Notes: a model not told the origin generated them from the sequence alone. A stretch of 64,000 nucleotides of DNA from Flavobacterium panacis (GCF_024649945.1 NZ_JANKMS010000005.1:362612-426611); one strand, 5' to 3'. Counted from the first letter of the stretch, positions 1 to 9,155 are shown. Translations and numbers: made by a program.

Positions 1-1283
1 CAGCAAAAGATTCCCTCTTTATTAATTTAAGCTTTGCCAACAGAAGTATGTCTGAATATTTTGCAGGCGAAGGCAACATAAATAAAGCGTATGATTTTGC
101 TAAAAAATCTGTTTCGTTTGCAGAAAAATCAAATGATCCGGATATTATAATGGAAGCTAATACCAATTACGGAAAGGTTTTAAACGAAAAAGGAGAACAC
201 AAAAAAGCAATAGAAGTATTAAAAAAAGCATCTGAAAAAGCGCTGAAATACGACAAAGAATCTTTTGTCATGATCAATAAAAAACTCTCTCAAAGTTATG
301 CCGCATTGGGACAATGGAAAGAAGCTTATTATTACAACGAAATTTACAGTAAAAACAATGATGAAATGATGGCACAGTCTGCCAAAAAAAACATCGCCAA
401 TGCCGAAGCCCGATTTCAAAATAAAACCAAAGCGCAGGAAATTAAAAATCTTTCGACCGAAAATGCCATAAAAAACATTCAGATTGCAGATGCTAAGCAA
501 CAGCGTATTTTCCTCATTTCTGGAATTACTCTGGTTTGTATTATTGGATTATTGTTATTAAAACAAAGTCAGAGTAGAAAGAAAACCAATTTAAAACTTC
601 AGGCTTTGAATCAGGAATTGGATGAAGCCAATAAAATAAAAGCTCGCTTTTTTAGTATTTTGAATCATGATCTTCGAAGTCCGATTTCGAATCTGATTCA
701 TTTTCTGCATCTCCAAAAAGAAAATCCGGAATTGATTGACGAAGAAACGGCAATCCGAATGCAGCATAAAATTACAACTGGAGCCGAAAATTTATTGTCT
801 TCTATGGAAGATATTCTGCTTTGGAGCAAAGGACAAATGGAGAATTTTAAACCTCAGTTTAGAAAAACGAAAATTGAAGTTCTTTTTGAAGAAACCGAAA
901 AGCATTTTTCAAATGTAGAAAACATCGAAATTCTTTTTGAAAATCCTGAAAACCTCATTTTAGAAACAGACGAAAATTATCTCAAAACCATTATTCGAAA
1001 TCTGACCGGAAACGCCATCAAAGCATTAGACAAAACTCCAAATGCTAAAGTCGTCTGGAAAGCCTGGCAGGAAAATCAGAAAAATTATCTTTCGATTACT
1101 GATAACGGTCCAGGCGGAACACAGGAGAAATTCAAAGCTTTATACGACCAATCAGAAGTAATCGGAATCAAATCTGGTTTAGGATTGCATTTAATTCGTG
1201 ATCTCGCAACAGCTATAAATTGTAAAATTGAGGTTTGCTCAAAGCCAGATTCTGGAGCGACATTTACTATTATTTTTGAATAA
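1..1283 (+). CDS. Sensor histidine kinase with TPR-like N-terminus (5' end outside window)
   Basis: The reading frame is open from base 3, well before the first ATG at 48, so the gene most likely starts left of the window and this is its C-terminal part. It has helical TPR-like repeats (for example a GEHKKAIEVLKKA segment), a coiled coil, one membrane helix (IFLISGITLVCIIGLLLL), another coiled coil and a HisKA/HATPase kinase core: H-box FSILNHDLRSP with the phospho-acceptor His, N-box IIRNLTGNAIKA, G1 DNGPGG and G2 GLGLHLIRDL. TPR-transmembrane-kinase proteins without a classical periplasmic sensor are common in Flavobacteriia. The signal and cognate regulator cannot be seen; no response regulator lies next to it in the window. 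Confidence 0.88.
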   Translation, partial: AKDSLFINLSFANRSMSEYFAGEGNINKAYDFAKKSVSFAEKSNDPDIIMEANTNYGKVLNEKGEHKKAIEVLKKASEKALKYDKESFVMINKKLSQSYAALGQWKEAYYYNEIYSKNNDEMMAQSAKKNIANAEARFQNKTKAQEIKNLSTENAIKNIQIADAKQQRIFLISGITLVCIIGLLLLKQSQSRKKTNLKLQALNQELDEANKIKARFFSILNHDLRSPISNLIHFLHLQKENPELIDEETAIRMQHKITTGAENLLSSMEDILLWSKGQMENFKPQFRKTKIEVLFEETEKHFSNVENIEILFENPENLILETDENYLKTIIRNLTGNAIKALDKTPNAKVVWKAWQENQKNYLSITDNGPGGTQEKFKALYDQSEVIGIKSGLGLHLIRDLATAINCKIEVCSKPDSGATFTIIFE

Positions 1284-1287
1284 AAGT

Positions 1288-1394
1288 TTGCCACTAATTG
1301 CACGAATTTTCACGAATTGAATTAGAGAAATTAAATAATTCAATTATGCTTTTCTATTGATAAAATTAGTGTCAATTCGTGAAATTAGTGGCAA
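1288..1394. repeat. Imperfect inverted repeat, CACGAATT family
   Basis: The left arm at 1288-1320 and right arm at 1372-1394 are inverted copies starting TTGCCACTAATT; the left arm carries an extra ~10-nt internal copy of the CACGAATT word. The element lies between the convergent kinase and trxA genes and belongs to the same word family as elements at 12220, 31588, 38278 and 38321. Confidence 0.75.
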
Positions 1395-1410
1395 AAAAAC
1401 AAACCCAATA

Positions 1411-1440
1411 AAAAAGGCTTGACTTTCGTCAAACCTCTTT
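1411..1440 (-). terminator. Intrinsic terminator of trxA
   Basis: Read on the minus strand, an AGGTTTGAC / GTCAAGCCT stem with a GAAA loop is followed by a run of T, about 20 bp past the trxA stop codon. Confidence 0.7.
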
Positions 1441-1461
1441 TATATCAATCGTAATCTGAGA

Positions 1462-1779
1462 TTACAATAAAGCGTCTAAACTATCTGCGTAGGCTTGTTT
1501 CGGAGCTACTCCTACTTGTTTTCCTACTACTTCACCATTTTGAAACACCAAAACGGTTGGTATGTTACGCACACCATATTTTGCAGCAAATTCTTGGTTA
1601 GCATCTACATCTACTTTACCAACAACTACTTTACCAGCGTACTCTTCGCTTAATTGGTCAATGATTGGACCAACCATTCTACAAGGACCACACCATGCTG
1701 CCCAAAAGTCTACCATTACTGGTTTATCTGATTTTAAAACTACTTCATCAAAAGTAGCATCTGTTATTGCTAATGCCAT
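1462..1779 (-). CDS. trxA: Thioredoxin
   Basis: 105-residue cytoplasmic thioredoxin, the usual length. It shows the FWAAWCGPC active site with the redox cysteines at 30 and 33, the conserved cis-proline context (RNIPTVLVF) and the expected thioredoxin fold order. It reduces protein disulfides using thioredoxin reductase, which is not in the window. It is a single gene with a promoter-like element upstream and its own terminator. Confidence 0.97.
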   Translation of the reverse strand: MALAITDATFDEVVLKSDKPVMVDFWAAWCGPCRMVGPIIDQLSEEYAGKVVVGKVDVDANQEFAAKYGVRNIPTVLVFQNGEVVGKQVGVAPKQAYADSLDALL

Positions 1780-1832
1780 AATATATTAAGATTAAAATTA
1801 GGTCTGAAATATTTAACTTTCAAACTACAGTA

Positions 1833-1860
1833 CAAATTTAAAAATTTAAAATAAATCAAA
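1833..1860 (-). promoter_or_regulatory. Putative trxA promoter (Bacteroidota type)
   Basis: On the minus strand a -7 box TAAATTTG (1833-1840) is preceded by TTTG at 1857-1860, a spacing of 16 nt, slightly shorter than the usual ~19. It sits about 55 bp upstream of the trxA start codon. Confidence 0.45.
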
Positions 1861-2024
1861 CACCATTACTAAATTAGTTTTCATTATAAATGTATTGTCA
1901 TTAATTATCAACTGTATAAAGGTTTTCTTTTGTTTGAAATTACAACTTATTCTACTGAAAACCAACCCAATAATATGTTAATCTTTTTTGTAGTATCTTT
2001 AATACTCCAAACGATTTGATTCTT

Positions 2025-4496
2025 ATGCAACAAACTTTACTTCAAATAAAAACCTTTCTTCAATCTCATTCTTTTAAAAAGTATGCCAAACGTGTTGGCT
2101 TTTTCATTCTCGGATTAATCGGAATTCTATTAATTGCCTGCGGAGCTTTATCGGTTTATTTCAATCAAAATAAAAAAGAAATTATTGCAAAAGTCAATCA
2201 TAAAATCAACGAAAACATTAATGGTCAGTTTCATATAACCGATTTTCATTATAAGTTTTTAACGGGTTTTCCGAATTTTACTTTGGCTTTAAAAGAAGTC
2301 GAAATCAAAGACAATCAATGGCCAAGTCACAAACATACTTTGTTGAAAGCGAAGGAAATTGAAGCGCGTTTGAATATTTGGAGTTTATTGCAAAAGCAAA
2401 TCAACATTCATAAAATCTTAATTAACGACGCTGATATTTACATTTATAAAGCCGAAAACGGATATTCAAATGTGAATATTTTTAAACCTAAAAAAAAGAA
2501 AGCACAAACCCACAACGAAAAACCCGAAACAACAATTGATTACGTAAACCTCAACAATGTTCATGTCATTATTGACAATCATTTAGGTCATAAATTATTC
2601 GATTTTGATGTAGCGAATTTAGAATCGAAAGTTGATTATGAAAATGATAATTGGAGTACTAATTTGTATCTGAAAACCAAAATAAACAGTCTGGCTTTTA
2701 ATACTGTTCACGGAAGTTTTGCCAAAGAAAAAGTACTCGAAGGAAATTTTGATATTTCGTATGCCGAAGCGCATCAAAAAATAAACATTAAAACACAGAA
2801 ACTCAAAATCGGATCTGATGTTTTTGATATCATCGCTTTCTTTAATATCGGAAAAACCAATTCGCTTTTCGGAATCAATATTGGAACCGATATTTTGTGG
2901 AGAAATGCGTCTAATTTATTGTCTGGAAACATCAGCACCAAACTGAATCAGTTCGATTTAAAGAAACCTATTAAAGTCAATTGCGACATTAAAGGCGATT
3001 TGAATGTGGAAGGCGATCCGAAAATTGTAGTTCAGGCTGATATTCGAAATAACGAATTGACGATTCCTGATGGTTTGTTTACCAATTGTTCTTTCAAAGG
3101 AATTTTTACGAATAATTTCAAACCCCAAAACGGATTCAACGATCCGAATTCGGCTATTATCTTGACGAATTTTAAAGGCGAATATTTAAATATTCCGTTG
3201 AAAATTGCGAGAGCTACCATTAACAATCTCGAAAAACCAATTGCCACCGGAATTGTAAATGCTGATTTTGACATTTCGAAACTGAACGGAATGACGAACG
3301 AAAAAATCCTTCATTTTGAAAGCGGTCACGCCAAAGCCAACTTGAAATTTCAGTTTGATATTGTCGATTTGTACATCAACAAACCGCGTATTACGGGCGA
3401 TGTCGATATTGACAATGCAACGTTTGATTATCTTCCGAAAAACATTCATGCCGAAAAAACGGCTGTACAATTATCGTTTACAGAACAGGCACTTTACATC
3501 AAAAAAATTGCTTATAAACACAAAAAGAACATCATCCGCATTGACGGAAAAATCGATAATTTCCTGAATTTGTATTACGACGCGCCCGAAAAAATGGTCG
3601 TAAACTGGAATATTTACTGTCCGAATATTGATGTGAAACAGTTTTTAGGTGTTTTAAAAAAATCTCCTGTTCAAAAAACGGCTCAAACCAAACAAGTCAA
3701 AAAGAAAAATGTCAATTTCTCTAATCAGTTAAAATCAGTAATTGAGAAATGTACGGCTGTGATTAATCTGAAAGCTGATAAAATCACCTACGGTTCACTT
3801 ACCGCAACCAATACTCAAGCCACTCTGCAAATGCTGAATTCTAAATTGCTGCTTAAAAACGGAACGTTACAAACTTCTGGCGGAAACATTACGTTTAACG
3901 GCGCAATTCAACCCAGCGGAAACCACTATATTTTTAGTTCTACAGCCCACGTAAACCGAGTAGATATCGCAAGCTTTTTAAAGTCTTTCAACAACTTCGG
4001 AATCCATTCTTTCAGTCCAAAAAACATTCGCGGACGATTGAGTAGCAACGCTAATGTAACCGGTTTAATGAGCAGCAAAGGCGATTTGATTGTCAATTCG
4101 ATGAGAGGAAAATTAGATTTTAATGTCAACCAAGGCGCCTTATTAAACTTCGACCCAATTATGAAAATCGGCAAATTTGCTTTTCCGCTTCGTGATGTAG
4201 AGAATATTACTTTTAGTGATTTATCAGGTTCACTAAATCTCCGTGGAGAGCAGGTGGACATTAACAAATTAACCATAAGTTCCAGCGTCTTAAACTTCGA
4301 CGTAGACGGAATCTATTCTTTCGGCCGAGGCACGAATCTCGCGCTTACGGTTCCGCTAAGAAACTCTAAAAACGACGCCCAACTCGCCACCAAAGAAGAA
4401 CGTAAAGCGGTTCGAGAACGTGGTATTGTACTTCATTTGATTGCTTATGATAATGAGGGAAAGATTAAGATTAAGTGGAGGAAGAGGGATAAATAA
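2025..4496 (+). CDS. AsmA-like family envelope protein
   Basis: About 823 residues with one N-terminal membrane helix (VGFFILGLIGILLIACGAL) and a long beta-rich remainder typical of AsmA/YhdP-type bridge proteins: an N-terminal AsmA segment (repeats of the type INIHKILINDADIYIYKAENG) and a C-terminal AsmA-like segment ending in DVDGIYSFGRGTNLALTVPL. In other bacteria such proteins are linked to lipid transport between membranes and outer membrane integrity; the role here is inferred. I chose the ATG at 2025; an in-frame TTG at 2016 adds three residues. The neighbours do not form an obvious operon with it. Confidence 0.8.
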   Translation: MQQTLLQIKTFLQSHSFKKYAKRVGFFILGLIGILLIACGALSVYFNQNKKEIIAKVNHKINENINGQFHITDFHYKFLTGFPNFTLALKEVEIKDNQWPSHKHTLLKAKEIEARLNIWSLLQKQINIHKILINDADIYIYKAENGYSNVNIFKPKKKKAQTHNEKPETTIDYVNLNNVHVIIDNHLGHKLFDFDVANLESKVDYENDNWSTNLYLKTKINSLAFNTVHGSFAKEKVLEGNFDISYAEAHQKINIKTQKLKIGSDVFDIIAFFNIGKTNSLFGINIGTDILWRNASNLLSGNISTKLNQFDLKKPIKVNCDIKGDLNVEGDPKIVVQADIRNNELTIPDGLFTNCSFKGIFTNNFKPQNGFNDPNSAIILTNFKGEYLNIPLKIARATINNLEKPIATGIVNADFDISKLNGMTNEKILHFESGHAKANLKFQFDIVDLYINKPRITGDVDIDNATFDYLPKNIHAEKTAVQLSFTEQALYIKKIAYKHKKNIIRIDGKIDNFLNLYYDAPEKMVVNWNIYCPNIDVKQFLGVLKKSPVQKTAQTKQVKKKNVNFSNQLKSVIEKCTAVINLKADKITYGSLTATNTQATLQMLNSKLLLKNGTLQTSGGNITFNGAIQPSGNHYIFSSTAHVNRVDIASFLKSFNNFGIHSFSPKNIRGRLSSNANVTGLMSSKGDLIVNSMRGKLDFNVNQGALLNFDPIMKIGKFAFPLRDVENITFSDLSGSLNLRGEQVDINKLTISSSVLNFDVDGIYSFGRGTNLALTVPLRNSKNDAQLATKEERKAVRERGIVLHLIAYDNEGKIKIKWRKRDK

Positions 4497-4602
4497 TTTA
4501 TTTTAAAATTCCTCTCATTCCGAATACTACAACAGAAATAATATTTTCTATATTGGGCAATAATTTAGAGTTCTATTTTTTAATCAACATCAGAAAATAT
4601 AA

Positions 4603-4998
4603 ATGTCAGAACTTATACATGTTACTTGTGCCATTATCTTAAAGGATAATAAAATTTTAGTTACTCAACGAAGTGACAAAATGAAATTACCATTAAAATG
4701 GGAATTTCCTGGGGGAAAAATTGAAAAAAATGAAAGCGAAATAGATTGTATTATAAGGGAAATTAAAGAAGAAATAAATGTTGAAGTTGAAATTTTAAAA
4801 AGACTCACAAATAATAATTACGATTATGGAACTTTTAAAATATGTTTAATTCCTTTTTTAGCAAATTATATTTCAGGCGAAATTATTCTAGCAGAACATA
4901 AAGACTATAAATTATTAGATAAATCAGAATTATTAAATTTAGATTGGGCTGAAGCAGACTTGCCAATTGTTGAAGAATTATTAAAGCTTGAATTATGA
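4603..4998 (+). CDS. Nudix hydrolase (MutT-like)
   Basis: 131 residues with a Nudix box at 38-60 (G38, E44, R52-E53, E56-E57); the usual glycine before the last hydrophobic residue is Asn59. The protein resembles short MutT/8-oxo-dGTP diphosphatase-type enzymes that hydrolyse nucleoside diphosphate-X compounds. The stop codon overlaps the start of the next gene by 4 bp (ATGA), indicating translational coupling. The coding DNA is markedly more AT-rich, with many TTA/ATA codons, than the genes on either side. The natural substrate is unknown: it may be a house-cleaning enzyme or a nucleotide-modifying part of a defence module with the downstream helicase. Confidence 0.85.
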   Translation: MSELIHVTCAIILKDNKILVTQRSDKMKLPLKWEFPGGKIEKNESEIDCIIREIKEEINVEVEILKRLTNNNYDYGTFKICLIPFLANYISGEIILAEHKDYKLLDKSELLNLDWAEADLPIVEELLKLEL

Positions 4999-7900
4999 AT
5001 CAAGGATTGTACGAAGAATTAGTAACCAAACTAATCAATTATAAAATAAATGAACTTGATAAAGATAAATTTCAAGTAAAGAAAACTACAATAGATAAAG
5101 CAGAAGCAGCTCAAATATTATCACAACATATTGGCAAAACTATAAAATATGCTTTTACTCTAATAAAAGGTGAAGGTGCTTTAGAAAGGCAAATTGAAGT
5201 TGCAAATAAGATAATCTTACTTTTAAGAGACGAATTAAATAAAGAAGAATTTGAAGATGATTTGATTGAAACAGAAGGCAAAATATTAAACGCTGTTTTT
5301 ACCAAAATTGATGCTTATTTTTCCGACTTAGACTTACATCTAAGAGAGATTACTCCATATACTAGACTTATTCATAGTGAACTATTTACTGGTGGAAATT
5401 CTGGAACAACTTTAGAAAGTGAATTACGTAAAGAAATTCTATCATCAGATAATATTGACTTATTAGTCTCATTTATAAAATGGAAAGGAATTCGAATTCT
5501 TGAACGCGAATTAAGAGAATTTACAGAAAGAGGAGGAAAACTTAGAATAATTACTACTACTTATATTGGCGCAACAGATTCAAAAGCTGTTGAATTTTTA
5601 GCTTCTTTACAAAACACAGAAGTAAAAGTTTCATATAATACCGGTAATGAAAGATTACACGCAAAAGCTTATTTATTTCAAAGAAATTCAGGATTCCATA
5701 CGGGTTATATTGGTTCATCTAATTTTTCTCGTTCAGCATTAACTGACGGATTAGAATGGAATTTAAAAATAACAACAAAAGAAGTTGGACATATTATTGA
5801 TAAATTTAAAAAAACATTTGAGTCATATTGGGAAAATGCAGAATTTGAATTATATAATCCAAACATTCATTCTGCAAAATTAATTGACGCTTTAAAGCAA
5901 GGAAAGTTCTCCAAAGAATATACTTTTACTGCATCTTATTTCGATTTAAAACCTTTTCATTATCAAAGTGAAATACTTGAAAAATTGGAAGTAGAAAGAT
6001 TAGTTCATAATAGATATAAAAATCTATTGGTCGCTGCAACTGGAACAGGTAAAACAGTTATTTCGGCATTTGACTACAAAAACTTTAGAAAAAATAATCA
6101 ATCTTCTCGACTACTTTTTGTTGCTCATAGAAAAGAAATTTTAGAACAAGCAAGGGCAACTTTTCAGGGTATTTTAAAAGATAATAATTTTGGTAATTTA
6201 TGGGTTGATGGTATAGAACCTGATTCTAACGAATATATTTTTGCTTCAGTTCAAACATTAAATAATAGACTTAAAAACATTTCACTTTCTCCTGAATATT
6301 ATGATTTTATTATTATAGATGAAGTTCATCACATTGAAGCCAAAACATACAGACCTATCATAGATTATTTTAAACCTAAAATATTATTAGGACTAACAGC
6401 TACACCTGAAAGAATGGACGGAGCTGATATATTAAATGATTTCTGTAATCGAATTGCTGCTGAAATTAGACTTCCAGAAGCTTTAAATAAAAAGCTACTT
6501 AGTCCTTTTCAGTATTTTGGGATAACAGATAGCATTGATCTTAGTAATGTCAATTGGGAAAAAGGAAAATATGTAGCAAATGAATTAACAAGTTTATATA
6601 CCAAAAATAATATTCGAGTTGGACAAATAATCGACAATCTAGTAAAATACACAAACGATTTAAATGATGTTCGAGGAATTGGTTTCTGTGTGAGCGTCGA
6701 ACATGCCAGTTTTATGGCTGAAAAATTTAATTTAGCAGGCATAAAAGCTGCATGTTTAACTTCAAAAAATTCTTCAGAGCGAAATGTAATCAGAGCAAAA
6801 TTTAAGAACAAAGAATTTAATTATTTATTTGTTGTAGATATTTTTAATGAAGGGGTAGATATTCCAGAAATTGATACTGTTTTGTTTTTGAGACCAACAG
6901 AAAGTCTTACTGTTTTTCTTCAACAATTGGGACGCGGTTTACGTTTATCCGAAGGAAAAGATTGTTTAACCGTTTTAGATTTTGTTGGAAATGCAAGACC
7001 GGAATATGATTTTGAAAGTAAGTTTAGAGCCTTAATTGGAAAAACAGCAACTTCCGTTCAGAAAGAAATTGAAGATGATTTTCCACATTTGCCATTAGGT
7101 TGTTCAATCGTACTGGAGAAAAAAACAAAAGAAACAATTTTAGAGAATATTAGAAAAGCAACATCATTAAATGTTAATCAACTTAAAGATAAAATTATAA
7201 ACTTTAAACACCAAACTAATTTACCTTTAACATTAAAAAACTTCATTGAATTATATAATATACCTATTCAAACTATTTATAAAAAATATAGTTGGTCCAG
7301 ATTATGTCAGCTAGCGGGAGTAATTCATGATTTCGAAAACATAAATGAGAAACAAATATATTCTGCAATAAAAAATAAATGGTTTTCAACCAATTCAACA
7401 AGTTATTTCAATTTCATTTTATCAATTGCAAAAAAAGATTTCAAAATTAAAATTGATGACTTCGACGAAAATGAAAAAACTATGTCATTAATGCTTCATT
7501 ATGATGTTTGGCAAAATGCATCAGGATTTGATTCTTTAGAACAAAGTATAATTCAAATAGGTAAAAACAAGACTTTCGTTAATGAAATTATAGAAGTCTT
7601 AGAAATTTTAATTGATAAAATTGGTTTTAAAGAAATTGATATTCAACTACCTTATCAGCAACCATTAAAATTACATGCACGTTACACTAGAGATCAGATA
7701 TTAGTAGCTTTTCGCTTAAGTACATTTAGCGAAAGATCTTCAAACCGCGAAGGTGCGGCAGAAAACAAAAATTTAAACACAGAAATCCTTTTTATCAATT
7801 TGATTAAATCTGAGGAAAATTTTTCACCAACAACCATGTATGATGACTATGCAATAAATGAAACATTATTTCACTGGCAATCACATAATGCATATGGTCC

Positions 7901-8135
7901 AGAAACAACTAAAGGGCAATCATATATAACGCATTTAGAAAGCAACAAAAAAATATTGCTTTTTGTTAGAGAAAAAAGAAAAGACGAAAATGGAAATACT
8001 CTTGGATATGTATTTATTGGTGAGGGATTATTTAAAGAAACTGAAGGTTCAAAACCAATGAGCATAAAATGGGAACTAAATGAACCAATTCCAAATTATC
8101 TTTGGAAGGAATCTGCTAAAATGTCTATCGATTAA
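4995..8135 (+). CDS. PLD-type nuclease / SF2 DEAD-like helicase fusion with C-terminal DUF3427-like region
   Basis: 1046 residues. After an N-terminal helical region there is a phospholipase D-type nuclease domain (RLHAKAYLF with H222/K224, then GSSNFSRSAL), then an SF2 helicase: Walker A AATGTGKT (Lys353), DEVHH at 442-446, motif III LTATPERMD, and motif VI QQLGRGLR near 643-650. The last ~400 residues resemble the DUF3427 region known from such helicases. Proteins of this build occur in restriction- and defence-like settings; the activity expected is DNA translocation plus cleavage. The overlap with the Nudix gene and the strong AT bias suggest one acquired two-gene unit. A terminator follows directly. 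The link to phage defence is inference. Confidence 0.85.
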   Translation: MNQGLYEELVTKLINYKINELDKDKFQVKKTTIDKAEAAQILSQHIGKTIKYAFTLIKGEGALERQIEVANKIILLLRDELNKEEFEDDLIETEGKILNAVFTKIDAYFSDLDLHLREITPYTRLIHSELFTGGNSGTTLESELRKEILSSDNIDLLVSFIKWKGIRILERELREFTERGGKLRIITTTYIGATDSKAVEFLASLQNTEVKVSYNTGNERLHAKAYLFQRNSGFHTGYIGSSNFSRSALTDGLEWNLKITTKEVGHIIDKFKKTFESYWENAEFELYNPNIHSAKLIDALKQGKFSKEYTFTASYFDLKPFHYQSEILEKLEVERLVHNRYKNLLVAATGTGKTVISAFDYKNFRKNNQSSRLLFVAHRKEILEQARATFQGILKDNNFGNLWVDGIEPDSNEYIFASVQTLNNRLKNISLSPEYYDFIIIDEVHHIEAKTYRPIIDYFKPKILLGLTATPERMDGADILNDFCNRIAAEIRLPEALNKKLLSPFQYFGITDSIDLSNVNWEKGKYVANELTSLYTKNNIRVGQIIDNLVKYTNDLNDVRGIGFCVSVEHASFMAEKFNLAGIKAACLTSKNSSERNVIRAKFKNKEFNYLFVVDIFNEGVDIPEIDTVLFLRPTESLTVFLQQLGRGLRLSEGKDCLTVLDFVGNARPEYDFESKFRALIGKTATSVQKEIEDDFPHLPLGCSIVLEKKTKETILENIRKATSLNVNQLKDKIINFKHQTNLPLTLKNFIELYNIPIQTIYKKYSWSRLCQLAGVIHDFENINEKQIYSAIKNKWFSTNSTSYFNFILSIAKKDFKIKIDDFDENEKTMSLMLHYDVWQNASGFDSLEQSIIQIGKNKTFVNEIIEVLEILIDKIGFKEIDIQLPYQQPLKLHARYTRDQILVAFRLSTFSERSSNREGAAENKNLNTEILFINLIKSEENFSPTTMYDDYAINETLFHWQSHNAYGPETTKGQSYITHLESNKKILLFVREKRKDENGNTLGYVFIGEGLFKETEGSKPMSIKWELNEPIPNYLWKESAKMSID

Positions 8136-8140
8136 AAATA

Positions 8141-8167
8141 AAAAGCCACTTGTAGAAGTGGCTTTTC
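8141..8167 (+). terminator. Intrinsic terminator after the helicase gene
   Basis: AAAAGCCACTT-GTAG-AAGTGGCTTTT hairpin, 6 bp past the stop codon. It is nearly symmetrical and could also serve the convergent small gene. Confidence 0.8.
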
Positions 8168-8179
8168 TCATTTTTTAAA

Positions 8180-8413
8180 TTATTCAACCTCCAAATAAGG
8201 ATCCAAAATCTCGGACAATTTATTCAGCCAATAAAAGCTTTCATCCAGATTTATATTTTCCTGCTGTAGAAATTCATTTTCGTGCATTGCATTCAAAGCA
8301 AGAATATAATTTACTTGTCGAATGCATTTCGCCATACTTTTGGAATCAATTGAATTGTTGAAGAATTCAGTTAATCGCAATTCGGTTTCTTTGGAAAAAG
8401 TGTTTGTACTCAT
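8180..8413 (-). CDS. Small hypothetical protein
   Basis: 77 residues, acidic and helical, with no signal peptide or membrane segment. It contains the stretch KCIRQVNYILALNAM and ends in LDPYLEVE. I do not recognise a family. Its start codon lies within a 20-bp sequence that is repeated (19/20) at 8533-8552, where it carries another ATG. The structured element at 8439-8514 lies just upstream and could form part of its 5' leader. Confidence 0.6.
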   Translation of the reverse strand: MSTNTFSKETELRLTEFFNNSIDSKSMAKCIRQVNYILALNAMHENEFLQQENINLDESFYWLNKLSEILDPYLEVE

Positions 8414-8552
8414 AATCTTGAAATTTAGGAATAAAAAACCCGTATAGCTTAGCTGTCCTGCGCCTTCAAGAACGCGCTACGGTTGTTTCCAATACCGCCA
8501 GCATACCACACGGGCAAAAATCTTTTTGTGTACATAATCTTGAAGTTTAGGA
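8411..8552. repeat. Direct repeat of a gene-start region bracketing a structured element
   Basis: CATAATCTTGAAATTTAGGA at 8411-8430 and its 19/20 match at 8533-8552 are 122 bp apart. Each contains, on the minus strand, the sequence TTCAAGATTATG, so each supplies an ATG with the same upstream context. The upstream copy opens a 28-codon ORF (8535-8449), the downstream copy opens the 77-residue gene. Confidence 0.85.
8439..8514 (-). ncRNA. Candidate structured RNA (three-way junction, GNRA tetraloop)
   Basis: On the minus strand this 76-nt segment folds by eye into a closing stem of 10 bp (CCCGTGTGGT with GCTATACGGG, three G-U pairs), a 2x3 internal loop, a 4-bp stem (GCTG/CAGC), and two hairpins at a junction: one (8480-8497) capped by a GAAA tetraloop, one (8460-8477) with a GCGC/GCGC stem. 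A run of T follows the closing stem, as in an intrinsic terminator. The loop of the second hairpin can pair with the CTTCAAGA lying before the upstream start codon, and almost as well with the one before the 77-residue gene. The region is much more GC-rich than its surroundings. It could be a cis-regulatory leader, a small RNA or a mobile palindromic element. Confidence 0.5.
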
Positions 8553-8685
8553 CTTCAAATATATGAAAAACAAAAACATATTGTAGGTTTTTTCTTTAAA
8601 TAAATTATGATAACCTAAGTATAAATCGAAATTACAAAATTGAAAAATAATTCGTTTAAAATTTCATAATATTTCCTTAACCTGC

Positions 8686-8716
8686 TTGTCTTTTTCCTTT
8701 AAAATAAATAAGTTTG
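8686..8716 (+). promoter_or_regulatory. Putative hpf promoter
   Basis: TTG at 8686-8688, 20-nt spacer, TAAGTTTG at 8709-8716: a good match to the Bacteroidota sigma-A consensus, 28 bp before the start codon. Confidence 0.65.
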
Positions 8717-8744
8717 AGAATGAATCATTAAAATATTATCCGTT

Positions 8745-9059
8745 ATGAAAGTACAAATCAACACCGACAAAAACATTGAAGGAAGCGCAAGATTAGAAAG
8801 TTATTTTTCTGGAGAAATAGAAAAAAGCTTGAATCGATTTGAAGATAAAATTACCCGTGTAGAAATCCACTTTGGAGATGAAAATGGGGAAAAATTCAGC
8901 TTGCATGACAAAAAATGTGTGATTGAAGTCCGTCCTGTAAAATTACAAGCGATAACTGTTACAGAACACGCCGAAACGCTTGAAAAAGCTTTTAGTGGGG
9001 CATTGGCTAAAGTCAAAAAATCGTTGACTACCACTTTCGAAAAAATAAAAGAATATTAA
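8745..9059 (+). CDS. hpf: Ribosome hibernation promoting factor (HPF/RaiA family)
   Basis: 104 residues, the length of short HPF. It begins MKVQINTDKNIEGS and shows the beta-alpha-beta-beta-beta-alpha pattern of the family, ending in the helix AFSGALAKVKKSLTTTFEK. Such proteins bind the decoding site of the 30S subunit in slow growth and inactivate ribosomes. It is a single gene with its own promoter. There is no long C-terminal dimerisation domain. Confidence 0.9.
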   Translation: MKVQINTDKNIEGSARLESYFSGEIEKSLNRFEDKITRVEIHFGDENGEKFSLHDKKCVIEVRPVKLQAITVTEHAETLEKAFSGALAKVKKSLTTTFEKIKEY

Positions 9060-9076
9060 ATTTAAAAATATTTAAA

Positions 9077-9153
9077 AAGTAACAAAGGCACAAAGGTGCA
9101 AAGTAACAAAGGGAAAACTTAGAACCTTTGTTACTTTGCACCTTTGTTACTTT
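9077..9153. repeat. Inverted repeat, CAAAGTAACAAAGG family
   Basis: The left arm (9077-9112) holds the word AGTAACAAAGG twice; the right arm (9125-9153) is its inverted copy, CCTTTGTTACTTTGCACC and onward. The element fills the gap between hpf and the convergent lipoprotein gene. The same word recurs at 52295-52376. Confidence 0.8.
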
Positions 9154-9155
9154 TT

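Noticed and set aside
8439..8514. tRNA or tRNA-like gene
   Set aside because: A cloverleaf does not fit: only two hairpins at the junction, no anticodon arm of 5+7 nt and no T-loop GTTCRA.
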